From CBDCWO01 sp965223405 (lineage in GTDB: Bacteria; Bacteroidota; Bacteroidia; Chitinophagales; Saprospiraceae): 64,000 nucleotides of DNA. Position 1 is the stretch's first letter. Each line of letters opens with the position of its first letter. A program made the position numbers and the translations under genes. The DNA lies in assembly GCA_965223405.1 (NCBI GenBank), contig CBDCWO010000006.1, forward strand, positions 372,001 to 436,000, in the 5' to 3' direction. This document shows, piece by piece, positions 18,617 through 27,451 of this stretch. The notes under the pieces were generated by a model that saw nothing but the letters and a program-made list of their open reading frames with translations, did not search any database and had not been told where the DNA came from.

Positions 18617-19531
18617 ATGTTTGATGATAAAATTACAGAAATTTATGTTGCTGTGGATGACTTTTATAAAGAATTCTCTCAACAAATTCAATATTTCAGG
18701 CTTCAAGACGGTAAAAAATGTACACGCAATAGGAAAAGTAGACTATCAGACTCTGAAATGATGACCATATTGATATGCTTTCATCATAGCCATTACACTA
18801 ATTTCAAGTCATTTTATAATGAAATGGTTAGACGATATTGGATGCACTTGTTTCCTGATCTTGTTTCCTATGAACGGTTCAACCAAACACAGCAAAAAGT
18901 AATAATTCCTCTACTATTATTCCTCAAACAGTATGGATTAGGTTGTAGTAGAGGTATCAATTTCATAGATTCTACTACGATTAAGGCATGTCATATTAAG
19001 CGAGAAAAACAACATAAAGTAATGAAGGGGTTTGCAGCAAAAAGTAAAGGTACCATGGGTTGGTTCTATGGTTTCAAGTTGCATTTAGTAATTAATGATA
19101 TGGGAGAAATTCTGAGTTTTTACCTAACAAAAGCCAATGTAGATGATCGTAACCTACAGGTAATCACTTCTTTAACTGAAAACATATTTGGAAAACTTTA
19201 CGGGGACAGAGGCTATATTTCAAAAGCTCTGGCCGACTTTTTATGGAATGATGGTGTACATCTAATTTATAAAACACGCAAAAACATGAAAGATCAAAAT
19301 CTATCAGATATCGATAAAATCCTATTGAGAAAAAGAGCTCTTATCGAATCGGTCAATGATGAATTGAAAAATATCTGTTCTATTGAACATTCCAGACATC
19401 GAGCCCCTAAAGGTTTTTTTATAAATCTGGTTGCTGGGTTAATAGCATATCAGTTCTTACCAAAAAAACCTTCTTTGAATATCTCAACTGAAAAAACTGA
19501 TAATTTACAGCTCCTCCTTACAGCCGCTTAA
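18617..19531 (+). CDS. IS982-family transposase
   Basis: 304 residues, full length for the family. The catalytic DDE triad is visible as D118 (NFIDSTTIKACH), D197 (KLYGDRGYISKAL) and E244 (RALIESVNDELKN). GWFYGFKLHLVIND is the typical IS982 block after the first aspartate. The stop codon lies one base before the right terminal repeat. There is no frameshift or internal stop, so the enzyme is likely functional. No Shine-Dalgarno sequence precedes the ATG; CTCCTCC, its complement, is there instead and is part of an inverted repeat. Confidence 0.95.
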   Translation: MFDDKITEIYVAVDDFYKEFSQQIQYFRLQDGKKCTRNRKSRLSDSEMMTILICFHHSHYTNFKSFYNEMVRRYWMHLFPDLVSYERFNQTQQKVIIPLLLFLKQYGLGCSRGINFIDSTTIKACHIKREKQHKVMKGFAAKSKGTMGWFYGFKLHLVINDMGEILSFYLTKANVDDRNLQVITSLTENIFGKLYGDRGYISKALADFLWNDGVHLIYKTRKNMKDQNLSDIDKILLRKRALIESVNDELKNICSIEHSRHRAPKGFFINLVAGLIAYQFLPKKPSLNISTEKTDNLQLLLTAA

Positions 19532-19588
19532 ACATTATTCACGTTATTATTAATTATTTTGAACTACTGCATCTAAGTATTGGATTCA

Positions 19589-21385
19589 CTATCTCACATA
19601 GGCTTTAATCGTAGCATATACTTCATCCTTCCCATGTGGTCGGATGGTGTATTCACCGACAGCTGCCGGAACAATGAAGGTTTCCGCATAATGGACAATA
19701 AACGGCTCAAATGAGTTATTCGGGCTTTCCACGAGGACTTCATCACCGGATACCAGGTTCAAGACGTTTAAATTGCCTTTCGTATGATGGCTCACCTTCT
19801 CGGTAAACCAATGGCGCCTGGTTTCTATAAACTCCAGGTCGTGCAATCCGGTTTTTTCTTCTTTCCATCCTTTACCTTCGGCAATGGGTAGAATGCGATT
19901 CACTAGTTCCGGTTCTACCCAAGATGCCGACCTTTCCCAACAGATATTCTTTTGACCATGGTTTAAACTGATCGGCCTCGGCTTTCCATTCAAATCCACT
20001 CTACCCCAATCCCACAGTTTAAAGGTAAAGATATACGGTGTCGCACTTATCTCAAGAACCATACTATTGCGTCCCGAACAATGAATGGTGCCCGCGGGTA
20101 TGAGAATATGATCGTGTTTTTTAACCGGCCACTTTTGTACAAATTGATCGGCATTAAATAGCTCTTGGCCATTCTTCGCCCTTTCCAGAGCAGCTATCAT
20201 TTGCTCGGAATCAACATCTTCCTTTAGGCCAAGATACACGACAGCATCGTCTTTCGCATCCAAGAGGTAGTAACTCTCATCTTGAGTATACTTGAGTCCA
20301 AAATTTTCCTGCATATACTTCTGCAACGGATGAACCTGTAAACTCAAATTACCTCCATCCATCGTATCCAGAAAATCAAAACGTATGGGAAACTCAGCAC
20401 CAAATCGTTGGTATATTTTCTCCCCTAACAATTTTTGAGGTTGATTAAATACCAAATTAATCGAAGGTATTTCAATTTTTCGGTCTCCGAATGCCAGCAA
20501 TAGGCTATTTTCTTCCGGAACACAATCAAAACACCATGCATAATTAACCGGCTCATCACTAAGCGCACAAACTTTGCGCATCCATTGACCACCCCATACA
20601 CCAGGGTCAAAGAATGGTACCACACGCAGTGGTCTCTTCACACTGATTGCGAGCGCTTTCCTAAACAATTCACCCGAGATCATTTTCGGTATTTGCGTAT
20701 CGTTGGTATCCAATAAATAATCCCATCTTTTCATATGCGTTTGCTTTAACTTATCGCATACCCTCCAATCCACAAAATAGGCTCGTTTATATTTATCGGA
20801 AATATCGGACTCCAAATTATTGGAACCCAGATTCGTTATCTGCTTTTTACGCATCCGTTGTTGGATCTCCCAACGAGCCAGATCGGCATAAACAAATAAA
20901 TTTGCATCGGCGGATACTAATGATGCTCCAGGGCCAAAAATCAAGATCATCCCGCTCTCCAATTGTAAGACATCCGCCTTGGCCTGTTGCAACCGATCTG
21001 GGGCAAAAAATGATTTCAAATCATGGTCAGCCATATAGCCAAACACGGGGTGGTCACCTAAGGTATCCTCCAACAATTGGTCTAATTGAGATTCAGATTT
21101 AAACAGCCTTGTTGTATTGATCAAGAGATGGGGTTTCAATGGGTCAATTAATCCGTTTTTGATCGAATCCATAAATACCCCGTGATAAGTTTCTATGATG
21201 ATCACTTTCTTTACGGTTGTCAGTCGATCTATTGCGTCCGACAATCGAGCAGAAATTTGATCCCAACCTACAGAACAGTCTTCATACCGGTCTGTAACCT
21301 GGATAAAAGGATATTTATCATAATTTGATGTTCCGGATCTGTAGGGGTTTGGAGTTTTAATCAATTTCTCATTCATACGTTTCAA
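19589..21385 (-). CDS. Two-part protein: kinase-like N-terminal region plus class I mannose-6-phosphate isomerase
   Basis: 598 residues, far longer than the roughly 390 of ManA. The C-terminal half (from about residue 245) is a type I phosphomannose isomerase: Q350 and H352 in SLQVHP, E370 in DESYYLLDA, and H435 in IPAGTIHCSG match the zinc ligands Q97, H99, E134 and H255 of E. coli ManA. It should interconvert mannose-6-P and fructose-6-P or act on a related sugar phosphate. Residues about 40-220 resemble a nucleoside-kinase-like fold (VIIIETYHGVF, LIFGPGASL, ADLARWEIQQRMR) but lack a GxxxxGKS P-loop, so an inactive or regulatory module is possible; that is inference. It is on the same strand as the sugar porter, from which an IS separates it. 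Confidence 0.8.
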   Translation of the reverse strand: MKRMNEKLIKTPNPYRSGTSNYDKYPFIQVTDRYEDCSVGWDQISARLSDAIDRLTTVKKVIIIETYHGVFMDSIKNGLIDPLKPHLLINTTRLFKSESQLDQLLEDTLGDHPVFGYMADHDLKSFFAPDRLQQAKADVLQLESGMILIFGPGASLVSADANLFVYADLARWEIQQRMRKKQITNLGSNNLESDISDKYKRAYFVDWRVCDKLKQTHMKRWDYLLDTNDTQIPKMISGELFRKALAISVKRPLRVVPFFDPGVWGGQWMRKVCALSDEPVNYAWCFDCVPEENSLLLAFGDRKIEIPSINLVFNQPQKLLGEKIYQRFGAEFPIRFDFLDTMDGGNLSLQVHPLQKYMQENFGLKYTQDESYYLLDAKDDAVVYLGLKEDVDSEQMIAALERAKNGQELFNADQFVQKWPVKKHDHILIPAGTIHCSGRNSMVLEISATPYIFTFKLWDWGRVDLNGKPRPISLNHGQKNICWERSASWVEPELVNRILPIAEGKGWKEEKTGLHDLEFIETRRHWFTEKVSHHTKGNLNVLNLVSGDEVLVESPNNSFEPFIVHYAETFIVPAAVGEYTIRPHGKDEVYATIKAYVR

Positions 21386-21904
21386 CTTCTCACAATCCTA
21401 TAAATCGCTTAAATTAAAAGTAAATTGGTTGTAGATGACCTTAAAAAGCAATCTTACTCCTTTCATATTTGCATGCAGCAAGATCAATTAATTCTTGCAA
21501 AAATAACAAAATAGGCCACATGAAAAATGGATTATCGTTTAGGAACTAGAGGTAATATGGTAAGCAAGACATTCAAGACAATAAGACCGTTCTGACTTTT
21601 CATCAAACAAAAACTAAATACAAAAGTTATTCTAAATTGGGTTGTAAATGTCCTAATCTACAAATACATAATAGTCCGGGCTGTATTTAGGCCTTCTGTA
21701 TTTTAGAAATGGGATGATAATCCTGGATATCTCACCATAAATGTTAAAGCTAAAGCTCAATATTAAAGCACAACAAGTTATCACAGCTTATAAATTAAAA
21801 AAAACATTATATTGCAGCTTCTTAATTTATTAGTCCTACCAAATATATAATCAGATACAAACAAGTCCGACCAAGTAAAATTGATTAATCGATCATTCTT
21901 AATT
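21386..21904. other. Divergent intergenic region upstream of the ammonium transporter
   Basis: About 500 AT-rich bases between the isomerase gene (minus) and amtB (plus). It must contain both promoters. The only structured item is an AT-only inverted repeat, ATAAATTAA (21790-21798) with TTAATTTAT (21822-21830), which could easily be chance. I saw no clear NtrC-like or sigma-54 site and no small gene. Confidence 0.4.
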
Positions 21905-23260
21905 ATGAGAATGAAAATCAAACTAATGACTATGAAGTATCAACGATTTATGTATTTGTTTCTGTGTTTCATGCTCTTAGTTCCTGCGAAGATGTTGGCT
22001 GCCGATGTAGTTGAAATCGACAGTGGATCTACGGCATGGATGATTACTTCCACTGCCTTGGTGCTGTTAATGGTTCCAGGCTTGGCCATGTTTTATGGAG
22101 GGCTAGTGCGGACAAAAAATGTACTGGGCACCATGATGCACAGTTTTGCGGCGATGGGTATAATGACCGTCCTTTGGGTATTTGTTGGATATTCGATGTG
22201 TTTTGGACCGAATGTTCTGGGAGGCTGGTTTGGATGGGATCCAGGCAAAGTATTTTTGGGGAGTCTGGATGAATCCATTCTGGAAGGTGGAGTACCTGAA
22301 TATGTATTTAGCATGTTTCAGGCAAAGTTTGCCATCATTACCCCTGCTCTGATTGCTGGAGCATTCGCTGAGAGAATAAATTTTAAATCATACTGCGTAT
22401 TTATTGCAGCCTGGGGCATCCTGGTGTACAATCCACTTTGCCATTGGGTATGGGCAGAGGATGGATTTCTTTTTAACCTAGGAGCCAATGGGGCCATTGA
22501 TTTTGCTGGTGGTACTGTAGTGCACATTTCTGCAGGAATCTCTGGATTGGTTGCTGCCCTTTATTTAGGAGCCAGGAGGGGATTTCCGAAGACGACCATG
22601 CATCCCAGTAATCTGGTTATGACCATGATTGGAGGTGGATTGTTATGGGTAGGTTGGTTTGGATTTAATGCGGGAAGCTCGATTGAAAGTGGGTTGAGTA
22701 CGGCTCAGGCTCTGATGGCAACGCAGGTGGCAGGTGCAGCGGGTGCTATTACCTGGATGCTTATCGAGGGATGGCACCAGGGGAAAGCTACTGCCTTAGG
22801 TCTGGTATCCGGAATATTAGCTGGTTTGGTCGCAGTAACCCCTGCTGCTGGAGTGGTGCAACCCATTGGAGCTCTTGCTTTGGGGATCTTAGCTTCAATA
22901 ATATGTTACGGCGCAATTCTGGTAAAAAACAATATGGGCTATGACGACAGTCTTGATGCCTTTGGAATACATGGAGTAGGTGGTATAGTTGGAGCCATTT
23001 GTTTGGCGTTTTTTATTCGAAAAAGCTGGATGGATGAAGCAGCAGCTCTAGCCGATGGATCCTGGACCTTGTGGCAACAATTGGGGGTACAGGTAGTAGC
23101 TGTTTTGATTGCCCTATTTTATGCGGCCATCGGCACTCTAATTTTACTTATAGCCATTAACAAAATGATGGGATTTCGCTCAAAACCCGAACATGAAATG
23201 CAAGGATTGGATAGTACATATCATGGAGAGCACGGCTACGGCATGCTGAATCCCAGCTAA
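21905..23260 (+). CDS. amtB: Ammonium transporter
   Basis: About 450 residues. A signal peptide (MKYQRFMYLFLCFMLLVPAK, ending MLAAD) is followed by 11 membrane helices. Family signatures include GLAMFYGGLVRTKNVLGTMM, FAERINFKSYCVF, the pore His in CHWVWAEDGF and DFAGGTVVHISAGISGLVAAL, the block VGWFGFNAGS, and the second pore His in DAFGIHGVGGIVGAI. It conducts NH3/NH4+ across the inner membrane. I start at the ATG at 21905; the next ATGs (21911, 21932) would also preserve the signal peptide, while the more upstream frame opens with TTG. A PII gene follows after 26 bases, the conserved amtB-glnK pairing, so PII should gate this channel. Confidence 0.95.
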   Translation: MRMKIKLMTMKYQRFMYLFLCFMLLVPAKMLAADVVEIDSGSTAWMITSTALVLLMVPGLAMFYGGLVRTKNVLGTMMHSFAAMGIMTVLWVFVGYSMCFGPNVLGGWFGWDPGKVFLGSLDESILEGGVPEYVFSMFQAKFAIITPALIAGAFAERINFKSYCVFIAAWGILVYNPLCHWVWAEDGFLFNLGANGAIDFAGGTVVHISAGISGLVAALYLGARRGFPKTTMHPSNLVMTMIGGGLLWVGWFGFNAGSSIESGLSTAQALMATQVAGAAGAITWMLIEGWHQGKATALGLVSGILAGLVAVTPAAGVVQPIGALALGILASIICYGAILVKNNMGYDDSLDAFGIHGVGGIVGAICLAFFIRKSWMDEAAALADGSWTLWQQLGVQVVAVLIALFYAAIGTLILLIAINKMMGFRSKPEHEMQGLDSTYHGEHGYGMLNPS

Positions 23261-23286
23261 TTTCTCTAACTTCAAAATACGATAAA

Positions 23287-23649
23287 ATGAAATTGATAAC
23301 TGCAATCATAAGAGAAACTCAGTTGGATCAGGTCCGTGAAGCATTAATCGATAACGAAATCGAACGCATTACGGTTAGTCGTGTTTCAGGCCATGGGCGT
23401 CAACTGACCGAAGAAATCTATCGTGGTAGAAAAGTAGTGCCCAATCTAATACCAAAAATCAAACTGGAAATCGCTGTGAACGATCATTTTGTAGACATTA
23501 CAGTGAACACCATTATCAAAGCAGCTAAATCGCTTTCCAATCAGCATAAAGAGGCAGAAGGTAGAATCGGTGATGGAAAAATATGGATTACCAATTTGGA
23601 AGAATGCATCCGGATCCGTACAGAGGAAAGAGGTGGGGATGCAATATAG
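23287..23649 (+). CDS. PII nitrogen regulatory protein, non-uridylylatable T-loop variant
   Basis: 120 residues. The PII fold is clear: MKLITAIIRETQLDQVREAL, the T-loop segment GRQLTEEIYRG, the B-loop GRIGDGKIWI and the C-terminal ECIRIRTEERG. Compared with E. coli GlnB, Y45 matches Y46 but the uridylylation residue Y51 is replaced by V50 (YRGRKVVPNLIPK). About seven residues (SLSNQHK) are inserted before the B-loop. Signalling by uridylylation is therefore unlikely; direct sensing of ATP/ADP and 2-oxoglutarate with control of the adjacent AmtB is expected. It shares an operon with amtB. Confidence 0.93.
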   Translation: MKLITAIIRETQLDQVREALIDNEIERITVSRVSGHGRQLTEEIYRGRKVVPNLIPKIKLEIAVNDHFVDITVNTIIKAAKSLSNQHKEAEGRIGDGKIWITNLEECIRIRTEERGGDAI

Positions 23650-23714
23650 CTAATGCAAATAAAGAGTTTTGGATTGGTCAGATCATATCACCAATTCATT
23701 AAAACAGTTCAAAA

Positions 23715-24279
23715 TCAGTGATCCGAAGGGGTATCAAAACTGCCTCTGGTCAGGGCATATGTATTTTTCAGCAAGGTCAAACCATTGCCTAAGTTGATAG
23801 TGTAAGTAGGGATTTTAAATGGTTCATCATGAGGCAGGAAATCGGTGAAATCAACAAAAAAGAGGTCATCCTGTTTTAAGGCTTTGAAGATATGTTGAAG
23901 GGTATTTGAACACACTTTGTAGCTCGTCAAGTAGCGGAATGATTCTCAAAAGCAACAAATTACATCAAATTATTCGGCGATATCCAATTTACTCATGTCC
24001 TCCACATAAAATTTTGCGTCGATTGATTTTGTTTTTGCTTTTTCAATTACATCCCAAGAAATATCCGTGGCCTTATCTATAAAACCGGCTTTGGTCAAAT
24101 GCTTAGTGAAATTACCAGTGCCACAGGTTAATTCCAAGAGTAGTTTTGCTTTTGGATTGTATTTCTTGATCAGATTAACCACTTTGGCGGTTCGTTGCTT
24201 ATAATCCCAGTCGGTTGTATTTTGTCAAAATCTTCATCCATTAGGCCGTAGTAAAACTAATCTTTCTTTTTGTTGTCAT
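23715..24279 (-). pseudogene. Decayed SAM-dependent methyltransferase gene
   Basis: Pieces of one class I methyltransferase can be read in order: MTTKRKIS, then FYYGLMDEDFDK, then DWDYKQRTAKVVNLIKKYNP, the SAM-binding motif I LLLELTCGTGNFTKHLTKAGF (about 24130), then FDVICCF, and finally RYLTSYK continuing to a stop at 23715. Between the first three pieces there are two single-base frame changes (about 24262 and 24226). Motif I and the C-terminal part are in one frame but are broken by two in-frame stops (TAA near 23970 and TGA near 23944). Four lesions mark a true pseudogene, not a sequencing slip. The C-terminus also looks short. Confidence 0.85.
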
Positions 24280-24381
24280 ATTGTCGAAGATCAAACCAGA
24301 GAAATATCTCTTGTGTCAATGTCCAAAACCAGAACTGTGCCGACTAAAAAGCTCTATAGATCAAATCCTTAATTTGTAAAT

Positions 24382-24849
24382 TCAACCGGATTCATTTTTA
24401 TTATTTAAGTATTCCTTAATCACTATTTTTTTCTGTGACATCATGACTTCTCCTGTATCAGGCAAACTCAAAAGTTCTCCAAAATTTTTGGGTAACACTT
24501 GCCATCTTAGGCCATATTTATCGATGCACCAACCACACTGAGATTCCTTTCCTTCTTTGGTAAAATAATCCCAATATTTATCAATTTCTTGTTGATCATC
24601 GCAATGGATAATTAAAGACACCGCATCATTTAATGCGTGATGTTCCTTTTCCGTATTCATCAGAAGATATTCTTGGTTAAATAATTGGACCTCACACATT
24701 CCCGTGTTTCCACTTGGCGTCTCTCCAAGCGAAATAGTCTTTCCCGCGTTAAAATTGCTTTCAAAAATTGTTTTATAGTATTTCAATAACTCATCAAGTT
24801 CGCCGTTGTCCGTGTTAAACCAAATGTTTGGAACAATTTTATTTTTCAT
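24382..24849 (-). CDS. VOC/glyoxalase-fold protein of the PhnB (3-demethylubiquinone methyltransferase-like) type
   Basis: 155 residues. The pattern NIWFNTDNGELDELLKYYKTIF at the start, SLIIHCDDQQEIDKYWDYF in the middle, and SQCGWCIDKYGLRWQVLPKNF at the end is that of the PhnB-like VOC proteins, which fold as glyoxalase dimers. Their reaction is usually unknown; despite the name they are not methyltransferases. It stands alone beside a methyltransferase pseudogene and has no obvious operon partner. Confidence 0.82.
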   Translation of the reverse strand: MKNKIVPNIWFNTDNGELDELLKYYKTIFESNFNAGKTISLGETPSGNTGMCEVQLFNQEYLLMNTEKEHHALNDAVSLIIHCDDQQEIDKYWDYFTKEGKESQCGWCIDKYGLRWQVLPKNFGELLSLPDTGEVMMSQKKIVIKEYLNNKNESG

Positions 24850-24949
24850 CCTTTTGTATATTATTTAATTCAATATTTATGTGAACCATCACGTCAAGGC
24901 ACTTATTCTGACCGTCCACAAATACTGTCATTTAGGCATTTCCATTTAA

Positions 24950-25516
24950 TCAATTATTCGAAATTTTCTCATCGAGATATGCTCTTGAAATGAAGTCAAT
25001 AATGTGATGAAATTCAAAACTATTCTTGGTCAATTGGTGATTGACAGTGGTTATGCCATATGCATATTCTGATTTTAGTGTGAATTGACTTTTAGGTATG
25101 GGTTTGTCAATCTTAGTTTCATTTTTAGGTAGCTCAATTAATCCATCTCTTAACCTTTTTTCATTCTTGTATGCTCTTTCCAGTTTGGCTTTAAGATCAT
25201 AATAATCTCTAACATATTTGTGTTTGTTTAGGTATTCGTTGGTAAAAAAACATCTTACTTTGACCAATCTGTTTTGCAAAAACATAAAAATAATATGAGC
25301 ATCGTGCTGCATGAAGGTTCCTGAAAAATAGTGGATATCCAGTCCATCATCAGATATTCCACCCTTATTCCAAATCTCATCAGGTTCTGCAGCGTGTACT
25401 TCAGCTGGGGACATCCCCCATGAAGTATTGAGAAAATCCTGAGCAGAAATTGGAGAGGTAATCATAATAAACATAAGAGGTATTAATCGATCATAAAACG
25501 GAAAACTAAAACTCAT
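24950..25516 (-). CDS. Exported protein of unknown function
   Basis: About 188 residues if started at the ATG at 25516, which begins directly before a signal peptide (MSFSFPFYDRLIPLMFIMIT, cleaved after PISAQ). A longer frame starts at 25567. The mature part begins with FLNTSWGMSPAEVHAAEP, a phrase common in short periplasmic proteins of Proteobacteria and Bacteroidota without known role; the remainder is a mix of charged strands and helices. No catalytic motif is visible. It lies at the border of the large repeat region. Confidence 0.6.
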   Translation of the reverse strand: MSFSFPFYDRLIPLMFIMITSPISAQDFLNTSWGMSPAEVHAAEPDEIWNKGGISDDGLDIHYFSGTFMQHDAHIIFMFLQNRLVKVRCFFTNEYLNKHKYVRDYYDLKAKLERAYKNEKRLRDGLIELPKNETKIDKPIPKSQFTLKSEYAYGITTVNHQLTKNSFEFHHIIDFISRAYLDEKISNN

Positions 25517-25567
25517 AATCGTGCCTATTTGTTTTGATAATTTATTAAAATTCGAACTAGAAAACAA

Positions 25568-26491
25568 GTATGAATGACATTTTAGACCTTATTTTTTTTA
25601 GTCGAGACTCTCCACCTCATTAGAGTGGATTACTATTTCAATATTAATAAGTGGACTGTTAGGTTAGACAGGATAGAATGGTGCTTATTTAATAAATGCT
25701 TCATATCCGTTTTAACGGTTATAACGGCTATAACGGTTAATGTTAGGTGATACCGGTATTTAGTTAATCAGCTACTATTTAATACCTTGATTTTAAATGT
25801 GGTTAACGGCAGAACCCCCTCTTGCCATAAGACTTCAACTACCTTATATCCATTCCATCTAAGAACTGGCTTAAGGTTTAGAGAATACACTTATAGCCGT
25901 TTAATAGGTTATGAATGTTAATGCAATGTATGTTCATTTATGGGTTACAACGGTAACTAGCGTAAATATTCAGTTATGCGGATGAGATAGCGTATGTTTA
26001 GCCTAATAAAGACTTTATAACGGTTAATATTATGGGATATACATTTTTGCGGTTACAATAGTTACAACCGCATATTTCAGTTTAGCAATTGAAATAGTGC
26101 ATGTTTTGTCTAATTAGATTTCATATCCGTTTTAACGGTTATAACCGTTAATTTTTATAGATACCGGTATATGGTTAATCAACTATTATTTAGTATAATC
26201 ATTTTAAAGATTGTTAGGGGCAGATTCCTCTCTTACAAGAAAATATCAATTACCCTTCCACAGAAATGGGACAAGGTTTGGTGAATACACATATATCCGT
26301 TTTAACAGTTATAACGGTTATAACGGTTAAACTAAGAAAATGTTAGCATCATCATAATTCTACCTCTAATAAGATACACCATTCCTCTCTTACAGGTTGA
26401 TTCTATATTCTGAGGTCCAAAGATTGAACAGCCCGTGTGTTGCTCAACTTCTGATGATAATTCTTCCTTATTATTTTATAAACCTGTCGTT
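25568..26491. repeat. Long non-coding region with an array of degenerate repeats (TATAACGGT-rich)
   Basis: No gene is supported over about 920 bases. Copies of a unit opening with TCATATCCGTTTTAACGGTT start at 25701 and 26121, with a third, ATATATCCGTTTTAACAGTT, at 26291 and a weaker one at about 25890. Within units the order is conserved: head, TATAACGGT runs, GATACCGGTAT, GGTTAATCA, GGCAGA, CTCTTACA, GAATACAC. A second module (GGTTACAACGGTAACT at about 25944 and GGTTACAATAGTTACAACCG at about 26050) is repeated in the middle. TATAACGGT occurs in tandem at 25719-25739 and 26310-26330. Function is unknown; origin or partition-like iterons, a MITE cluster or phage-type repeats are all possible. 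Confidence 0.75.
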
Positions 26492-27451
26492 CTACCCATA
26501 CCGCTCTCCAACAGCTTCTGTAGGTATATTTTTTTCAATTTTGGCAAGATCTTCCTGGGTTAATTCCACATTTAATGCACCTAAATTTTCTTCAAGGCGA
26601 TGAATTTTGCGGGTACCCGGAATAGTAGTGATTTCATCATATTGACTCAGGACCCAGGCCAGCGCCACTTGAGCCGTAGACACTCCTTTGTTTTGCGCAA
26701 TTCGATCGATGACTTCAACAAATCGGAGATTTTCTTGAATGGCTTCCTTCGAAAAACGAGCATTGCTTAAGCGCCAGTCGCCTTTTTCCAAATCTGCACG
26801 GCTTTTAATCGCTCCAGTTAAGAATCCTCTTCCCAAAGGGCTGTAAGCCACAAAAGTGATGCCCAGCTCTTTGCAAACATCAAAGAGTTCTTGTTCTGGT
26901 TCACGGCTCCATAAAGAGTATTCAGTTTGGAGCGCCGTGATAGGATGTATTGAGTGGGCACGCCGAAGGGTTTTAGGATCAACTTCTGAAAGACCAATGT
27001 ATTTCACCTTGCCTTGTTCCACCAGTTTAGCCATGGTTCCGACAATATCCTCTATCTCCACTTCAGGATCCTGTCGATGCATATAATATAAATCAATCGC
27101 CTCGACACCCAGGTTCTGAAGGCTCTGGTCGCAAGCTTTCCGGATGTATTCTGGTTTTCCGTTGACACCGAGAAATTCACCATTGGGACCTCTCATAATA
27201 GCAAACTTCGTTGCCAAAACGACATCATCCCAACGGTTTTTAAAAGCTTTTCCCAATAATTGTTCATTGGCTCCATAACCATACATATCCGCTGTATCGA
27301 AAAAGTTGACTCCTAAGTCGACGGCTTTATGCAAAGTTTTAATAGATTCCTGTTCATTAAAAGATCCATAAAACTCCGACATGCCCATACAGCCAAGCCC
27401 AATTCGATTAACCTTGAGTATACTGTGTCCTAGTTTTGTTATTCTTTTCAT
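26492..27451 (-). CDS. Aldo/keto reductase
   Basis: 319 residues, full length. The TIM-barrel family pattern is clear: GLGCMGMSEFYG, then FFDTADMYGYGANEQLLGKAF (catalytic Asp and Tyr), LATKFA (Lys), and YYMHRQDPEVEIEDIVGTM (His). VAYSPLGRGFLTG and the C-terminal IPGTRKIHRLEENLGAL bind NADPH. It resembles the YakC/pyridoxal-reductase-like AKR13 group, which reduces aldehydes and ketones in the cytoplasm. Its terminal codons adjoin the repeat array. It stands alone. Confidence 0.93.
   Translation of the reverse strand: MKRITKLGHSILKVNRIGLGCMGMSEFYGSFNEQESIKTLHKAVDLGVNFFDTADMYGYGANEQLLGKAFKNRWDDVVLATKFAIMRGPNGEFLGVNGKPEYIRKACDQSLQNLGVEAIDLYYMHRQDPEVEIEDIVGTMAKLVEQGKVKYIGLSEVDPKTLRRAHSIHPITALQTEYSLWSREPEQELFDVCKELGITFVAYSPLGRGFLTGAIKSRADLEKGDWRLSNARFSKEAIQENLRFVEVIDRIAQNKGVSTAQVALAWVLSQYDEITTIPGTRKIHRLEENLGALNVELTQEDLAKIEKNIPTEAVGERYG

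Larger units (their letters stand above)
18512..19545 (+). mobile_element. Complete IS982-family insertion sequence
   Basis: Length 1034 bp. The terminal inverted repeats are AACGTGAATAATG at 18512-18524 and its exact complement CATTATTCACGTT at 19533-19545. Both ends are flanked by ATTATT (18506-18511 and 19546-19551), consistent with a 6-bp target duplication, though one base could belong to either repeat or target. One intact transposase gene fills the element. The intact frame, identical termini and target duplication suggest a recent insertion. It landed between the sugar porter and the isomerase-like gene, 12 bases upstream of the porter start codon. Confidence 0.93.

Noticed and set aside
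21790..21830. AT-only inverted repeat upstream of amtB as an operator
   Set aside because: Nine A/T bases in each arm in AT-rich DNA are expected by chance; no known nitrogen-regulator consensus.
25701..26400. CRISPR array
   Set aside because: Repeats are long (170-190 bases), degenerate and unequal in spacing; there are no 25-40 bp identical repeats with unique spacers and no cas genes.
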